A DNA stretch of 64,000 nucleotides, taken from assembly GCF_030410045.1 (NCBI RefSeq), contig NZ_JAUFRA010000001.1, forward strand, positions 1 through 64,000, written 5' to 3'. Below, piece by piece: positions 43,659-52,278 of the stretch (position 1 is its first letter; every line of letters starts with the position of its first letter). Under the pieces are notes generated by a model. That model was given only the letters and a program-made list of their open reading frames with translations. It had not been told where the DNA came from and made no database searches. Made by a program: the position numbers and the translations under genes. The DNA comes from Marivivens donghaensis (GTDB lineage: Bacteria > Pseudomonadota > Alphaproteobacteria > Rhodobacterales > Rhodobacteraceae).

Positions 43659-44222
43659 ATGAGCGAAGAACCGAAAAGCCTTGATGAACTTGCCGCCGAG
43701 GCTGACGAGATTGAACTGGGTGCAGAAGATCAGGCCGAAGGCGAGGGCGAAGTTGATGTGGTTGCCCAACTGACCGCAGAGCGCGATGAGTTCAAAGACC
43801 GCTTCTTGCGTGCTGTGGCTGATGCCGAAAACTCGCGCCGCCGTGCAGAGCGTGATCGTCGCGAAGCCGAAAACTATGGTGGTTCGAAACTGGCGCGCGA
43901 TTTGCTGCCTGTTTACGACAACATGCACCGTGCGATTGATGCGATCTCTGAAGATCAGCGCGAAGCTCAAGCCGCTCTGATCGAGGGCATCGAACTGACC
44001 ATGCGCGAACTGCTGAACGTGTTCGCAAAGCATGGCATCACCAAGATTGAACCGGCTGTTGGCGACAAATTCGATCCGCAGCAGCATGAGGCGATGTTTG
44101 AGGCACCGCTCCCAGGCACGAAAGCGGGTGACATCATTCAGATTTCCGCGCTTGGCTTTATGCTCCACGACCGTCTGCTGCGCCCTGCGCAGGTCGGTGT
44201 GTCGTCGATGCCTGCGTCCTAA
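43659..44222 (+). CDS. grpE: nucleotide exchange factor GrpE
   Basis: Dimeric exchange factor for DnaK, 187 residues. An acidic N-terminus is followed by a long coiled coil (about 35-95) containing FLRAVADAENSRRRAERDR, and the beta domain with the HGITKIEP and DPQQHEAMFE signatures. It follows hrcA in a probable two-gene operon and ends in a shared terminator. dnaK and dnaJ are not in the window. Confidence 0.96.
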   Translation: MSEEPKSLDELAAEADEIELGAEDQAEGEGEVDVVAQLTAERDEFKDRFLRAVADAENSRRRAERDRREAENYGGSKLARDLLPVYDNMHRAIDAISEDQREAQAALIEGIELTMRELLNVFAKHGITKIEPAVGDKFDPQQHEAMFEAPLPGTKAGDIIQISALGFMLHDRLLRPAQVGVSSMPAS

Positions 44223-44251
44223 TCGGACCACACACGATCAGTCAAAATTCG

Positions 44252-44282
44252 GAGCTGGCGTTATTTTTGCGCCAGCTCTTTT
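44252..44282 (+). terminator. terminator after grpE, overlapping mutS end
   Basis: GAGCTGGCG (44252-44260) pairs perfectly with CGCCAGCTC (44270-44278) across a 9-base loop, followed by TTTT. The right arm and loop are the last codons of mutS, whose TAA stop lies in the loop. On the minus strand the stem is followed by a weaker T-containing stretch, so the structure may act in both directions. Confidence 0.82.
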
Positions 44283-46879
44283 AGTTCGTAGAGCAGTGAT
44301 AGCGCCTCTTTGGGCGATAGGTCGTCTGGGAAAATATCCTTGAGACGGTCTTCGACTTCGGACTGCGCCGGTTTTGCGGGCGTGGGTGCTGGGGCAACGG
44401 CGGCAAAGAGCGGCAGGTCGTCGATCAGCGCTTTCTGGGCCGTCCCGCCTTCGCGTTCGCCTTTTTCCAACGCCTCCAGAACAACCTTGGCTCGGTTCAC
44501 AACCGCAGCAGGCAAACCAGCGAGGCGCGCGACCTGAACGCCGTAGCTGCGGTCCGCCGTGCCACGTTTGACCTCGTGGAGGAAGATCACATCGCCATCC
44601 CATTCCTTCACGGTGACAGTCGCGTTGTCGACACCGTCCAATTTGTCCGCAAGCTGGCACATTTCATGGTAATGCGTCGCGAACAGTGCGCGGCAACGGT
44701 TCACGTCATGCAGATGCTCTAGCGTTGCCCAAGCGATAGACAGGCCGTCGTATGTCGCCGTCCCGCGTCCAATTTCGTCCAAGATGACCAAGGCACGGTC
44801 GTCTGCTTGGTTCAGGATCGCTGCGGTTTCCACCATCTCGACCATGAATGTCGAACGACCACGGGCAAGGTCATCGGATGCACCCACGCGGCTAAAGATC
44901 TGGCTGACCAAACCAATATGTGCCGACTGCGCAGGCACCCAAGCACCCATCTGCGCCAGCACCGCGATCAGCGCGTTCTGACGAAGGTAGGTCGATTTAC
45001 CAGCCATGTTCGGGCCAGTGAGGAGCCAGATGTTCGATTTGGACAGGTCGGTATCGTTCGCCACAAACGGGTCGCCCGATTTCTTCAACGATTGTTCCAC
45101 GACAGGGTGGCGCCCTTTGGAAATGTTAAAGGCGCGGCTGGAATCGACGACCGGGCGGGTCCAATCCTCGGCCTTCGCGAGATCGGCGAGGGCTGCAGAA
45201 ACGTCCAATTCGGAAAGCGCCCTAGCAAGCGCCGAAAGAGGGGCAGCCTTTGCAATAATCGCCTCTCTTAGGCTGGAATAGAGACGTTTTTCGATCTCCA
45301 GCGCACGACCACCTGCGTTCAGAATTTTCGTTTCAATCTCGCTCAATGGAACGGTGGTGAAACGCACCTGATTGGCGGTGGTTTGGCGGTGGATAAAGGT
45401 TTCGTTCAGCGGTGGCGTCATCATCTTTTCCGCGTGGGTCGCGGTGGTTTCGATGAAGTAGCCCAGAACGTTGTTGTGCTTGATCTTAAGGCTCGGAACC
45501 CCAGAGAGCTCTGAATACTCCGCCTGCATTGCTGCAATCACGCTGCGGCCTTCGTCCCGAAGGGTGCGCGCTTCGTCGAGTTCCTCGTCATAACCCGGCG
45601 CGATGAAGCCACCATCGCGGGTCAGTAGCGGCGGTTCTGCGATCAGTGCTTGATCCAAGAGGTCCAAGAGGTCGTCATGCCCGATCAGGTCGCCCGTCAC
45701 TGACTGTAGATGGTCGGGCAAGCTGTCTGGCAAACTGGCCGCGATCTGCTCTGCCTGACCCAGAGTATTGCGGATTGCAGTCATGTCCCGCGGGCCCGCT
45801 CGATCGAGTGCAAGACGGGAAAGGGCGCGGTCAATGTCATGCACACCGCGGAGCCCATCGCGGATTGATTGGCGCAGTTTGGTCTGTTCGACAAAATAGC
45901 TCACCGCATCTTGTCGGGCCTGAATAGTGTCGATTGTGCGTGATGGAGAGGACAAGCGACGCTCTAGCAAGCGGGCGCCAGCGGCCGTAACCGTGCGGTC
46001 AATCGTAGCGAGGAGCGATCCAGCACGACCGCCCGCCATAGAGTGGGTCAATTCAAGCGACCGACGCGTCGCAGCGTCGATCTGCATATTGGCCGTTTCG
46101 CCTTCGGCAACGGGCGGACGCAGGAGGGGCAGATTCCCTTTTTGCGTAATCTCAAGATACTCAACGACCGCAGCCATGGCCGAAACTTGGGCGCGGGTGA
46201 ACGCCCCGAACGCGTCGAGGGAGGCCACATCATAGAGACTGCAAAGGCGCTTTTCGCCCAAAGTGCTATCAAATGCTGCTTTACCGAGTTCCGACACGGC
46301 AGCGCCTGACTCTTCGACCGTTGCGCGGTGTGCGCTATCGTCGGACAGCAGTACTTCGCGCGGGGTGAGACGCGCCAGTTCAGGCCCAAGTCGAACCGCC
46401 GCGCAAGGAACCACGTGAAACGCGCCCGTTGAAATATCGACCCACGCCAACGCGCCCTCATCCCGCACTTCGGCAAAAGCGGCGAGGTAGTTGTGGCGGC
46501 GTGCATCCAAAAGGCTGTCTTCGGTCAGGGTGCCGGGCGTGACCAGTCGCACGACATCGCGTTTGACGACCGCTTTGTAGCCGCGCTTTTTTGCCTCGGC
46601 GGGGTTTTCCAACTGTTCGCAAACGGCAACGCGGAACCCTTTGCGGATTAGCGTCAGCAAATAGCCTTCGGCGGCATGAACGGGAACGCCGCACATGGGA
46701 ATATCTTCGTCGTCATGCTTCCCGCGTTTGGTCAGCGCAATATCCAACGCCTCTGAGGCCGCGACGGCATCCTCAAAGAACATCTCGTAGAAATCGCCCA
46801 TGCGATAGAACAACAATGCACCGGGGTGAGCGGCCTTGATTTCGAGATATTGCGCCATCATCGGCGTAACGTTGGACAT
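44261..46879 (-). CDS. mutS: DNA mismatch repair protein MutS
   Basis: Mismatch recognition ATPase of 872 residues. The mismatch-reading Phe-x-Glu motif is visible in YRMGDFYEMFF near residue 30. Walker A is LLTGPNMAGKSTYLRQ, the ABC-type signature region is SRVGASDDLARGRSTFMVEM (split: GASDDLARGRS), and Walker B is ALVILDEIGRGTATYDG. The C-terminus carries a tetramerisation-like helix region. ATG 46879 follows AAGAGGAAA; the open frame extends to 47005, but that leader overlaps the divergent maeB region and is not conserved. Confidence 0.98.
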   Translation of the reverse strand: MSNVTPMMAQYLEIKAAHPGALLFYRMGDFYEMFFEDAVAASEALDIALTKRGKHDDEDIPMCGVPVHAAEGYLLTLIRKGFRVAVCEQLENPAEAKKRGYKAVVKRDVVRLVTPGTLTEDSLLDARRHNYLAAFAEVRDEGALAWVDISTGAFHVVPCAAVRLGPELARLTPREVLLSDDSAHRATVEESGAAVSELGKAAFDSTLGEKRLCSLYDVASLDAFGAFTRAQVSAMAAVVEYLEITQKGNLPLLRPPVAEGETANMQIDAATRRSLELTHSMAGGRAGSLLATIDRTVTAAGARLLERRLSSPSRTIDTIQARQDAVSYFVEQTKLRQSIRDGLRGVHDIDRALSRLALDRAGPRDMTAIRNTLGQAEQIAASLPDSLPDHLQSVTGDLIGHDDLLDLLDQALIAEPPLLTRDGGFIAPGYDEELDEARTLRDEGRSVIAAMQAEYSELSGVPSLKIKHNNVLGYFIETTATHAEKMMTPPLNETFIHRQTTANQVRFTTVPLSEIETKILNAGGRALEIEKRLYSSLREAIIAKAAPLSALARALSELDVSAALADLAKAEDWTRPVVDSSRAFNISKGRHPVVEQSLKKSGDPFVANDTDLSKSNIWLLTGPNMAGKSTYLRQNALIAVLAQMGAWVPAQSAHIGLVSQIFSRVGASDDLARGRSTFMVEMVETAAILNQADDRALVILDEIGRGTATYDGLSIAWATLEHLHDVNRCRALFATHYHEMCQLADKLDGVDNATVTVKEWDGDVIFLHEVKRGTADRSYGVQVARLAGLPAAVVNRAKVVLEALEKGEREGGTAQKALIDDLPLFAAVAPAPTPAKPAQSEVEDRLKDIFPDDLSPKEALSLLYELKELAQK

Positions 46880-47004
46880 AATTTTCCTCTTTTCGGTCGG
46901 GAATATACCTAACCAGCCAATGTTAGCGACGAAAGTGCAAAGATATCCCGTTGCGGCAATAGTGTAAGGAAAGGTAATGGGTTGTGGTGCTAACGGAGGA
47001 AGCA

Positions 47005-49260
47005 ATGTCCAAATCTAAGGTCACACGCGAGGATGCACTGACGTTCCACATGGAACCAACCCCCGGTAAATGGGAGGTCTCAGCGACCGTACCCATGATG
47101 ACCCAGCGGGATTTGTCGCTTGCTTATTCGCCTGGTGTTGCAGTCCCGTGTGAAGAAATCGCCGCCAGCCCTGAGACGGCATATGACTACACCAACAAGG
47201 GCAACCTTGTGGCTGTGATCTCGAACGGCACGGCTGTTCTGGGCCTTGGGAACCTCGGTGCGCTGGCGTCTAAGCCCGTGATGGAAGGCAAGTCCGTCCT
47301 GTTTAAACGGTTCGCAGATGTAAACTCTATCGACCTCGAAGTTGATACCGAAGACCCAGATGAATTCTGTCGCGCTGTTCGCCTGCTTGGACCGTCGTTC
47401 GGCGGCATCAACCTCGAAGATATCAAAGCGCCTGAGTGCTTCATCATTGAGCAACGCCTCAAAGAAGAGATGGATATTCCCGTCTTTCACGACGACCAGC
47501 ACGGGACCGCTGTTATTTGTGCCGCTGGCCTGATCAACGCGCTGCACATCTCTGGCAAAAAGATCGAAGATTGTAAGATCGTTCTGAACGGCGCAGGGGC
47601 AGCAGGGATTGCATGCCTCGAACTGGTCAAAGCGATGGGCGCAAAGCATGACAACTGCATCATGTGCGACACCAAGGGCGTGATCTACAAAGGCCGCACC
47701 GAAGGTATGAACCAGTGGAAATCGGCTCATGCTGCAGCCACGGATGCCCGCACCCTCGCGGATGCGATGAATGGCGCTGACGTGTTTTTGGGCGTTTCGG
47801 CCAAAGGTGCCGTGACCACCGAGATGGTTGCCAGCATGGCGCCGAACCCCGTTATTTTCGCAATGGCGAACCCTGATCCAGAGATTACGCCCGAAGAGGC
47901 GCACTCTGTCCGTGAAGACGCCATCGTTGCGACGGGCCGTTCTGACTATCCGAACCAAGTGAATAACGTTCTGGGCTTCCCTTATCTGTTCCGTGGTGCA
48001 CTGGACGTGAACGCTCGTGCGATCAACGACGAGATGAAGATCGCCTGTGCGAATGCGCTTGCTGAGCTGGCTCGTGAAGATGTGCCTGACGAAGTTGCTG
48101 TGGCCTACGGCAAAAAATTGACCTTTGGCCGCGATTACATCATCCCGACGCCGTTTGACCCGCGTTTGATCCACCGTATCCCGACCGCCGTTGCCAAAGC
48201 TGGCATGGACACAGGCGTTGCGCGTCGTCCGATCGTCGACATGGAAGCATACGAGCTGTCGCTCAAGTCACGCATGGATCCGACCGCCAGCATCCTGCAG
48301 AGCCTCAGCGCTCGTGCGCGTGCTGCTCAAGCGACTATCATCTTTGCAGAGGGCGACGATCCGCGTGTTCTGCGTGCAGCGGTTCAATACCAGCGCAGCG
48401 GCATGGGCCAAGCACTCGTTATCGGTCGCGAACAGGAAGTAGCTGATCTGCTGACCCAAGAAGGTCTGTCTGATGCGATTGACGAGGTTAAAGTCGTCAA
48501 TGCGCGTAACACGCAGCACCTCGAGCAGTACAAAGAGTTCCTGTATCAGCGCCTTCAGCGCAAAGGCTTTGACCGCAGCGATATCAACCGTCTCGCATCC
48601 CGTGACCGCCACGTGTTCGGCGCGCTGATGTTGGCTCACGGTCACGGTGATGGCCTCGTCACTGGTGCGACCCGTAAATCTGCACACGTCCTCGAAGCGA
48701 TCAACCATGTGTTCGACGCAAGCCCGAAATCGGGTGCGGCTGGCGTTTCTGCCATCCTGAACAAAGGCCGCATCGTTCTGATCGCTGATACTCTGGTTCA
48801 CGAATGGCCGGATCAAGAAGACCTTGCCGACATTGCCGAGCGCGGCGCTGCTGTTGCCAAAGACCTCGGGCTTGATCCGCGCGTTGCGTTCGTTTCGTTC
48901 TCGACCTTCGGTTATCCGGTGTCTGAACGCGCTGAAAAGATGCACATCGCGCCGAAAGTTCTGGATAAACGCGGCGTCGACTTCGAATACGAAGGCGAAA
49001 TGACCGTGGACGTGGCTCTGAACCCGAAATCGGCGGAACATTACCCGTTCAGCCGTCTCACAGGTCCAGCAAACGTTCTCGTTGTTCCTGCACGTCACTC
49101 GGCCTCGATCTCGGTCAAGTTGATGCAGGAAATGGGTGGCGCGACCGTAATTGGTCCGATCCTCGCTGGCGTGGACAAGCCAATCCAGATTTGTTCTACG
49201 GTGTCGACAGTGAACGATATTATGAACATGGCGGTTCTGGCTGCCTGCAACGTAGGATGA
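47005..49260 (+). CDS. maeB: NADP-dependent malic enzyme with phosphotransacetylase-like domain
   Basis: Oxidatively decarboxylates malate to pyruvate, supplying NADPH and linking the TCA cycle to gluconeogenesis. The 751 residues divide into a malic enzyme part (about 1-420), with DLSLAYSPGVAVPC, the catalytic region VFHDDQHGTAV and NAD(P) loop LNGAGAAGIACLEL, and a C-terminal phosphotransacetylase-like part (about 430-751) that is thought to be regulatory, binding acetyl-CoA. ATG 47005 follows GGAGGA; the frame opens 7 codons earlier. It is divergent from mutS. Confidence 0.95.
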   Translation: MSKSKVTREDALTFHMEPTPGKWEVSATVPMMTQRDLSLAYSPGVAVPCEEIAASPETAYDYTNKGNLVAVISNGTAVLGLGNLGALASKPVMEGKSVLFKRFADVNSIDLEVDTEDPDEFCRAVRLLGPSFGGINLEDIKAPECFIIEQRLKEEMDIPVFHDDQHGTAVICAAGLINALHISGKKIEDCKIVLNGAGAAGIACLELVKAMGAKHDNCIMCDTKGVIYKGRTEGMNQWKSAHAAATDARTLADAMNGADVFLGVSAKGAVTTEMVASMAPNPVIFAMANPDPEITPEEAHSVREDAIVATGRSDYPNQVNNVLGFPYLFRGALDVNARAINDEMKIACANALAELAREDVPDEVAVAYGKKLTFGRDYIIPTPFDPRLIHRIPTAVAKAGMDTGVARRPIVDMEAYELSLKSRMDPTASILQSLSARARAAQATIIFAEGDDPRVLRAAVQYQRSGMGQALVIGREQEVADLLTQEGLSDAIDEVKVVNARNTQHLEQYKEFLYQRLQRKGFDRSDINRLASRDRHVFGALMLAHGHGDGLVTGATRKSAHVLEAINHVFDASPKSGAAGVSAILNKGRIVLIADTLVHEWPDQEDLADIAERGAAVAKDLGLDPRVAFVSFSTFGYPVSERAEKMHIAPKVLDKRGVDFEYEGEMTVDVALNPKSAEHYPFSRLTGPANVLVVPARHSASISVKLMQEMGGATVIGPILAGVDKPIQICSTVSTVNDIMNMAVLAACNVG

Positions 49261-49264
49261 TGAC

Positions 49265-50131
49265 ATGGCGGTATGGAATTTAGGGTCGATCAACACCGAC
49301 ATCGTTTATTCCATGCCGCATATTCCCGCCCCGGGGGAAACTCTCGCGTCACTCAGCCGACAGGTTTTTCTGGGTGGGAAGGGCGCGAATATGTCCGTCG
49401 CGGCAGCGCGGGCGGGATCGCACGTTCGGCATATTGGCGCGGTGACCGCCGACAGCCTTTGGACCCGTGATCGCTTGATGGAATACGGCGTTGATACGCG
49501 TTTCATCCAAGAGGTCGATGCCGATCCAGCCCAAGCCATCATCATGGTTGATGCCGAGGGCGAAAATGCGATCATCCTGCATCAAGGCGCGAACATCGCC
49601 ATACCCGACGATCTGATCCGTGGCGCATTGTCCGAAGCTCAGGTTGGCGATTGGATCGTGACGCAGAACGAAACCAACGGTCAGGCGGATGCTCTGGCCC
49701 TTGGTCGCGAAATGGGGCTTCGGGTGGCATATGCTTCCGCACCGTTTTCTGCGGAAGCGGTTGAGGCCGTTTTGCCATACCTCGATTTCTTGATCCTGAA
49801 CGAGATTGAAATGGCGCAGCTCCGCGATGCGCTGGGCAAGGATGCCGAAGACCTCGGTGTTGCGTCGGTCATCATCACGATGGGATCGAAAGGCGCGGTT
49901 TTGATCGAAGGTGGAGCCCGAACTGAATTCCCCGCGATCAAAGTTGAACCCGTCGATACCACGGGGGCAGGGGACACGTTCACGGGATATGTCCTCGCTG
50001 GGTTGGATCGTGGGATGCCGATGGCGCAGGCGATCCAGCAGGCGACGAAGGCGGGCGCACTAATGGTGACGCGCAAAGGCACCGCCGATGTGATCCCTGA
50101 TCTGGCCGAAGTGCAGGCATTTCGCCCTTAA
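49265..50131 (+). CDS. PfkB-family carbohydrate kinase
   Basis: Ribokinase-like sugar kinase of 288 residues. N-terminal substrate motif LGGKGANMSVAAARAG and the C-terminal ATP/anion-hole motif VDTTGAGDTFTGYVLAGL with catalytic aspartate are clear. The opening NLGSINTDIVYSMPHIPAPGET resembles ribokinases, but no ribose operon is nearby, so the substrate stays open. It begins 4 bp after maeB and is followed by a terminator, so the two may be co-transcribed. Confidence 0.88.
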   Translation: MAVWNLGSINTDIVYSMPHIPAPGETLASLSRQVFLGGKGANMSVAAARAGSHVRHIGAVTADSLWTRDRLMEYGVDTRFIQEVDADPAQAIIMVDAEGENAIILHQGANIAIPDDLIRGALSEAQVGDWIVTQNETNGQADALALGREMGLRVAYASAPFSAEAVEAVLPYLDFLILNEIEMAQLRDALGKDAEDLGVASVIITMGSKGAVLIEGGARTEFPAIKVEPVDTTGAGDTFTGYVLAGLDRGMPMAQAIQQATKAGALMVTRKGTADVIPDLAEVQAFRP

Positions 50132-50167
50132 AATAGACCCTAATAAGGGGCTTTAGAGTCTATTTTT
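50131..50167 (+). terminator. terminator after PfkB kinase gene
   Basis: AAATAGAC pairs with GTCTATTT around an inner CCC/GGG hairpin and ends in TTTTT, directly after the stop codon. Confidence 0.75.
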
Positions 50168-50278
50168 GTATTATGTTTACATTTGGATTCTCTCGTCCCG
50201 CTCGGCAACTTTGGTCGATGAATTCCACGCTGAGCTAAAGCCGATTTTTCGCTTTTCTACGCCCAATCTCGCGTCTAG

Positions 50279-50294
50279 CCTTTTGATCAAAAGG
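50279..50294. promoter_or_regulatory. 16-bp palindrome overlapping a ribosome binding site
   Basis: CCTTTTGATCAAAAGG is a perfect palindrome. Its right half supplies part of the AAGGAGG ribosome binding site (50291-50297) of the aminotransferase gene. It may be an operator. Without a loop it is a poor RNA hairpin. Confidence 0.45.
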
Positions 50295-50302
50295 AGGATG
50301 CG

Positions 50303-51208
50303 ATGACTCATGTGACCACGCACCAAGCGGAAGAAGACAGCCGAAACGAAACCATCCTCATTTACCTAAACGGTCGTATCGTCCCCAAAGCCGAAGCTTT
50401 GGTGTCGGTCTACGATTCTGGCTTCATGTTGGGTGATGGTGTGTGGGAGGGGCTTCGCCTTTATGACGGGCGCTGGGCGTTTCTAGACGATCACATGGAT
50501 CGACTGTTCGAGGCGGCCAAGGCGATCGACCTCAATATTGGGATGACCCGTGCCGAGGTGATTGATGCGCTCGAACAAACGCGGGCGGCGAATGAGATGA
50601 CAACAGATGCGCATGCGCGGTTGATGGTGACGCGCGGTGTCAAAAGTCGTCCGTTCCAACATCCGTCGCTGTCGCGTCAGGGACCGACGGTGACGATCAT
50701 CATGGAACATTCGAAACCCTCCATTCCGCGTCCGATCCGTCTGGCCACAGTTCCGCATATCCGTGGGTTGCCGATGACCCAAGATCCGAAACTGAACAGC
50801 CACTCTAAACTGAATTGCATCCTCGCATGCATTGCCGCGGAAAAGGCTGGAGCGGACGAAGCCCTGATGCTCGACGTGCATGGGTTTGTGAACACGACCA
50901 ACGCGTGCAACTTCTTTATCGTTCGAAAGGGCGAGGTTTGGACGAGCACGGGCGACTACTGCATGAACGGGATTACGCGGGCCAAAGTGATCGAAGTCTG
51001 TCGTCAGAACGGCATTCCAGTGTTCGAGAAAAACTATTCTCTTGTCGATACTTACGGCGCGGATGAGGCATTCCTTACGGGCACTTTCGGTGCGCAAACA
51101 CCTGTGTCAGAAATCGATGGTCGGCAGGTCGGAACGGGCACAATGGGGCCTGTGACGCAGTGCATTCGGGACCTCTACAAAGCACTGATCGAAAGCGAGG
51201 CAAACTGA
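50303..51208 (+). CDS. class IV PLP aminotransferase (branched-chain/D-amino acid type)
   Basis: Fold-type IV aminotransferase of 301 residues. The N-terminal SVYDSGFMLGDGVWEGLRLYDGR (split: YDSGFMLGDG, EGLRLYDG) is the family signature, the PLP lysine lies in NSHSKLNCILA, and GFVNTTNACNFFIV and GITRAKVIE bind the phosphate. It could be IlvE-like, D-alanine transaminase-like or aminodeoxychorismate lyase-like; the motifs do not decide. An AAGGAGG site five bases upstream sets the ATG at 50303. The TGATG overlap with the next gene suggests a functional pair. Confidence 0.85.
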   Translation: MTHVTTHQAEEDSRNETILIYLNGRIVPKAEALVSVYDSGFMLGDGVWEGLRLYDGRWAFLDDHMDRLFEAAKAIDLNIGMTRAEVIDALEQTRAANEMTTDAHARLMVTRGVKSRPFQHPSLSRQGPTVTIIMEHSKPSIPRPIRLATVPHIRGLPMTQDPKLNSHSKLNCILACIAAEKAGADEALMLDVHGFVNTTNACNFFIVRKGEVWTSTGDYCMNGITRAKVIEVCRQNGIPVFEKNYSLVDTYGADEAFLTGTFGAQTPVSEIDGRQVGTGTMGPVTQCIRDLYKALIESEAN

Positions 51209-51927
51209 TGCGGATCGCGATGTGGTCTGGGCCAAGGAACCTTTCGACAGCGATGATGTATTCTTTCGGGGCGCGAGAGGATTTCGCCGTTGTCGATGAG
51301 CCGTTTTACGCAGCCTATCTGGTGAAAACGGGATTGGATCACCCGATGCGAGATGAGGTGATCGCCTCGCAGAAAACGAACGCCGCGGCGGTCGTTGACG
51401 ACCTTTTGGGGCCAATTCCAGAGGGGAAACCTCATTATTATCAAAAACACATGTGCCAACACATGCTGCCCCACATTCCGCGCGATTGGATTGCTGCGGT
51501 AGAGAATGTGTTTCTCTTGCGTCATCCGGCCCGGGTGATTGCGAGTTTTTCGAAGAAATATGCCGACCTGACTTTGGCCGATATTGGGTTCACCCAACAG
51601 AGCGAGTTGTTCGATCAACTTGTCGCGGATGGAAAACAGCCCATCGTGATTGATAGCTTTGACATACGCCAAAATCCTGAAGGTATGCTGCGCGCACTGT
51701 GTAATGCGTTGGGTCTGGATTGGGACCCAGCGATGTTGTCATGGCCAACTGGCGGGCATCCTGCTGACGGCGTCTGGGCCAAGGTTTGGTATGAGGCCGT
51801 TCATAATTCGACAGGATTTGCTGGCGCAGAGGGTCCATTGCCCGCTGTTCAGGCAGAGCATGAAGCTCTGCTCGAGCAGGCGATCCCGCATCATGAACGT
51901 CTCGAAAAACTGAAAATACGATGCTAG
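51208..51927 (+). CDS. sulfotransferase-like P-loop protein
   Basis: Protein of 239 residues with an N-terminal MRIAMWSGPRNLSTAMMYSF, the 5'-PSB loop-like motif of sulfotransferase-fold proteins, and FLLRHPARVIASFSKKYAD, the 3'-PB-like motif that binds the PAPS 3'-phosphate. The fold is therefore recognised, but sulfo transfer and acceptor are not shown. It starts on the stop codon of the class IV aminotransferase and is presumably translated with it. It converges on the SCP2 gene with a 4-bp overlap. Confidence 0.82.
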   Translation: MRIAMWSGPRNLSTAMMYSFGAREDFAVVDEPFYAAYLVKTGLDHPMRDEVIASQKTNAAAVVDDLLGPIPEGKPHYYQKHMCQHMLPHIPRDWIAAVENVFLLRHPARVIASFSKKYADLTLADIGFTQQSELFDQLVADGKQPIVIDSFDIRQNPEGMLRALCNALGLDWDPAMLSWPTGGHPADGVWAKVWYEAVHNSTGFAGAEGPLPAVQAEHEALLEQAIPHHERLEKLKIRC

Positions 51928-52208
51928 CCCAGTAACTTACCGAGTTTCATGGCGACAGCAGGATTACCAGAAATCTTTAGTTTGCCAGTCACCACACCCG
52001 TCATCGGGTTCAGCTTTCCAGCGAGCAGCTTGGCAAGGTTTTCGGTCGTTATTGCGATGGTGCAATCGGCATCTTGATCGACGGTGCCAACACCATTGGG
52101 GCCGAGCGTGACGACGCCATCTTGCCCGCAGTCGAACTTTAGAACGTCGCTCAAACGGCTCGGGTCTAGCCCTTTAGTTAGCCGTTCTACGATCTCTGAA
52201 AATAACAT
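51924..52208 (-). CDS. SCP2 sterol-binding domain protein
   Basis: Small soluble protein of 94 residues made of a single SCP2-like lipid-binding domain, with ADCTIAITTENLAKLLAGKLNP and GKLKISGNPAVAMKLGKLL. Such domains bind fatty acyl-CoA or other lipids; the ligand here is unknown. It lies 70 bp downstream of argG on the same strand. Its ribosome binding site and ATG are in the 3' arm of a long hairpin (52207-52254), so read-through messages from argG may be poorly translated. Confidence 0.88.
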   Translation of the reverse strand: MLFSEIVERLTKGLDPSRLSDVLKFDCGQDGVVTLGPNGVGTVDQDADCTIAITTENLAKLLAGKLNPMTGVVTGKLKISGNPAVAMKLGKLLG

Positions 52209-52254
52209 GGCCGCCCCCTGTATCTGCCGTTAGATACGGCTAGGGAGCGGCCAT
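52207..52254 (-). promoter_or_regulatory. hairpin covering the SCP2 gene start / argG stop region
   Basis: An outer stem (52207-52214 with 52247-52254, and 52216-52219 with 52242-52245, one mismatch) and an inner stem (GTATCT with AGATAC, 6-base loop) form a long hairpin with a 4-base bulge. The AGGGGG ribosome binding site and ATG of the SCP2 gene lie in the 3' arm. It is 25 bp beyond the argG stop, so it may be a terminator, a translation block, or both. A 14-bp palindrome CAATTGCGCAATTG follows at 52255-52268. Confidence 0.6.
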
Positions 52255-52278
52255 CAATTGCGCAATTGAAACGCTGCG

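Noticed and set aside
46409..46424. parS-like CCACGTGAAAC inside mutS
   Set aside because: Only one half-site matches; the other half has several mismatches, so ParB specific binding is unlikely.
46880..47005. N-terminal extension of MutS to 47005
   Set aside because: The added 42 residues are not MutS-like, overlap the region upstream of divergent maeB, and the internal ATG at 46879 has a good ribosome binding site and the conserved N-terminus.
47080..49302. Two long open frames (364 and 344 codons) antisense to maeB
   Set aside because: Both mirror maeB codon structure and have no recognisable domains or ribosome binding sites.
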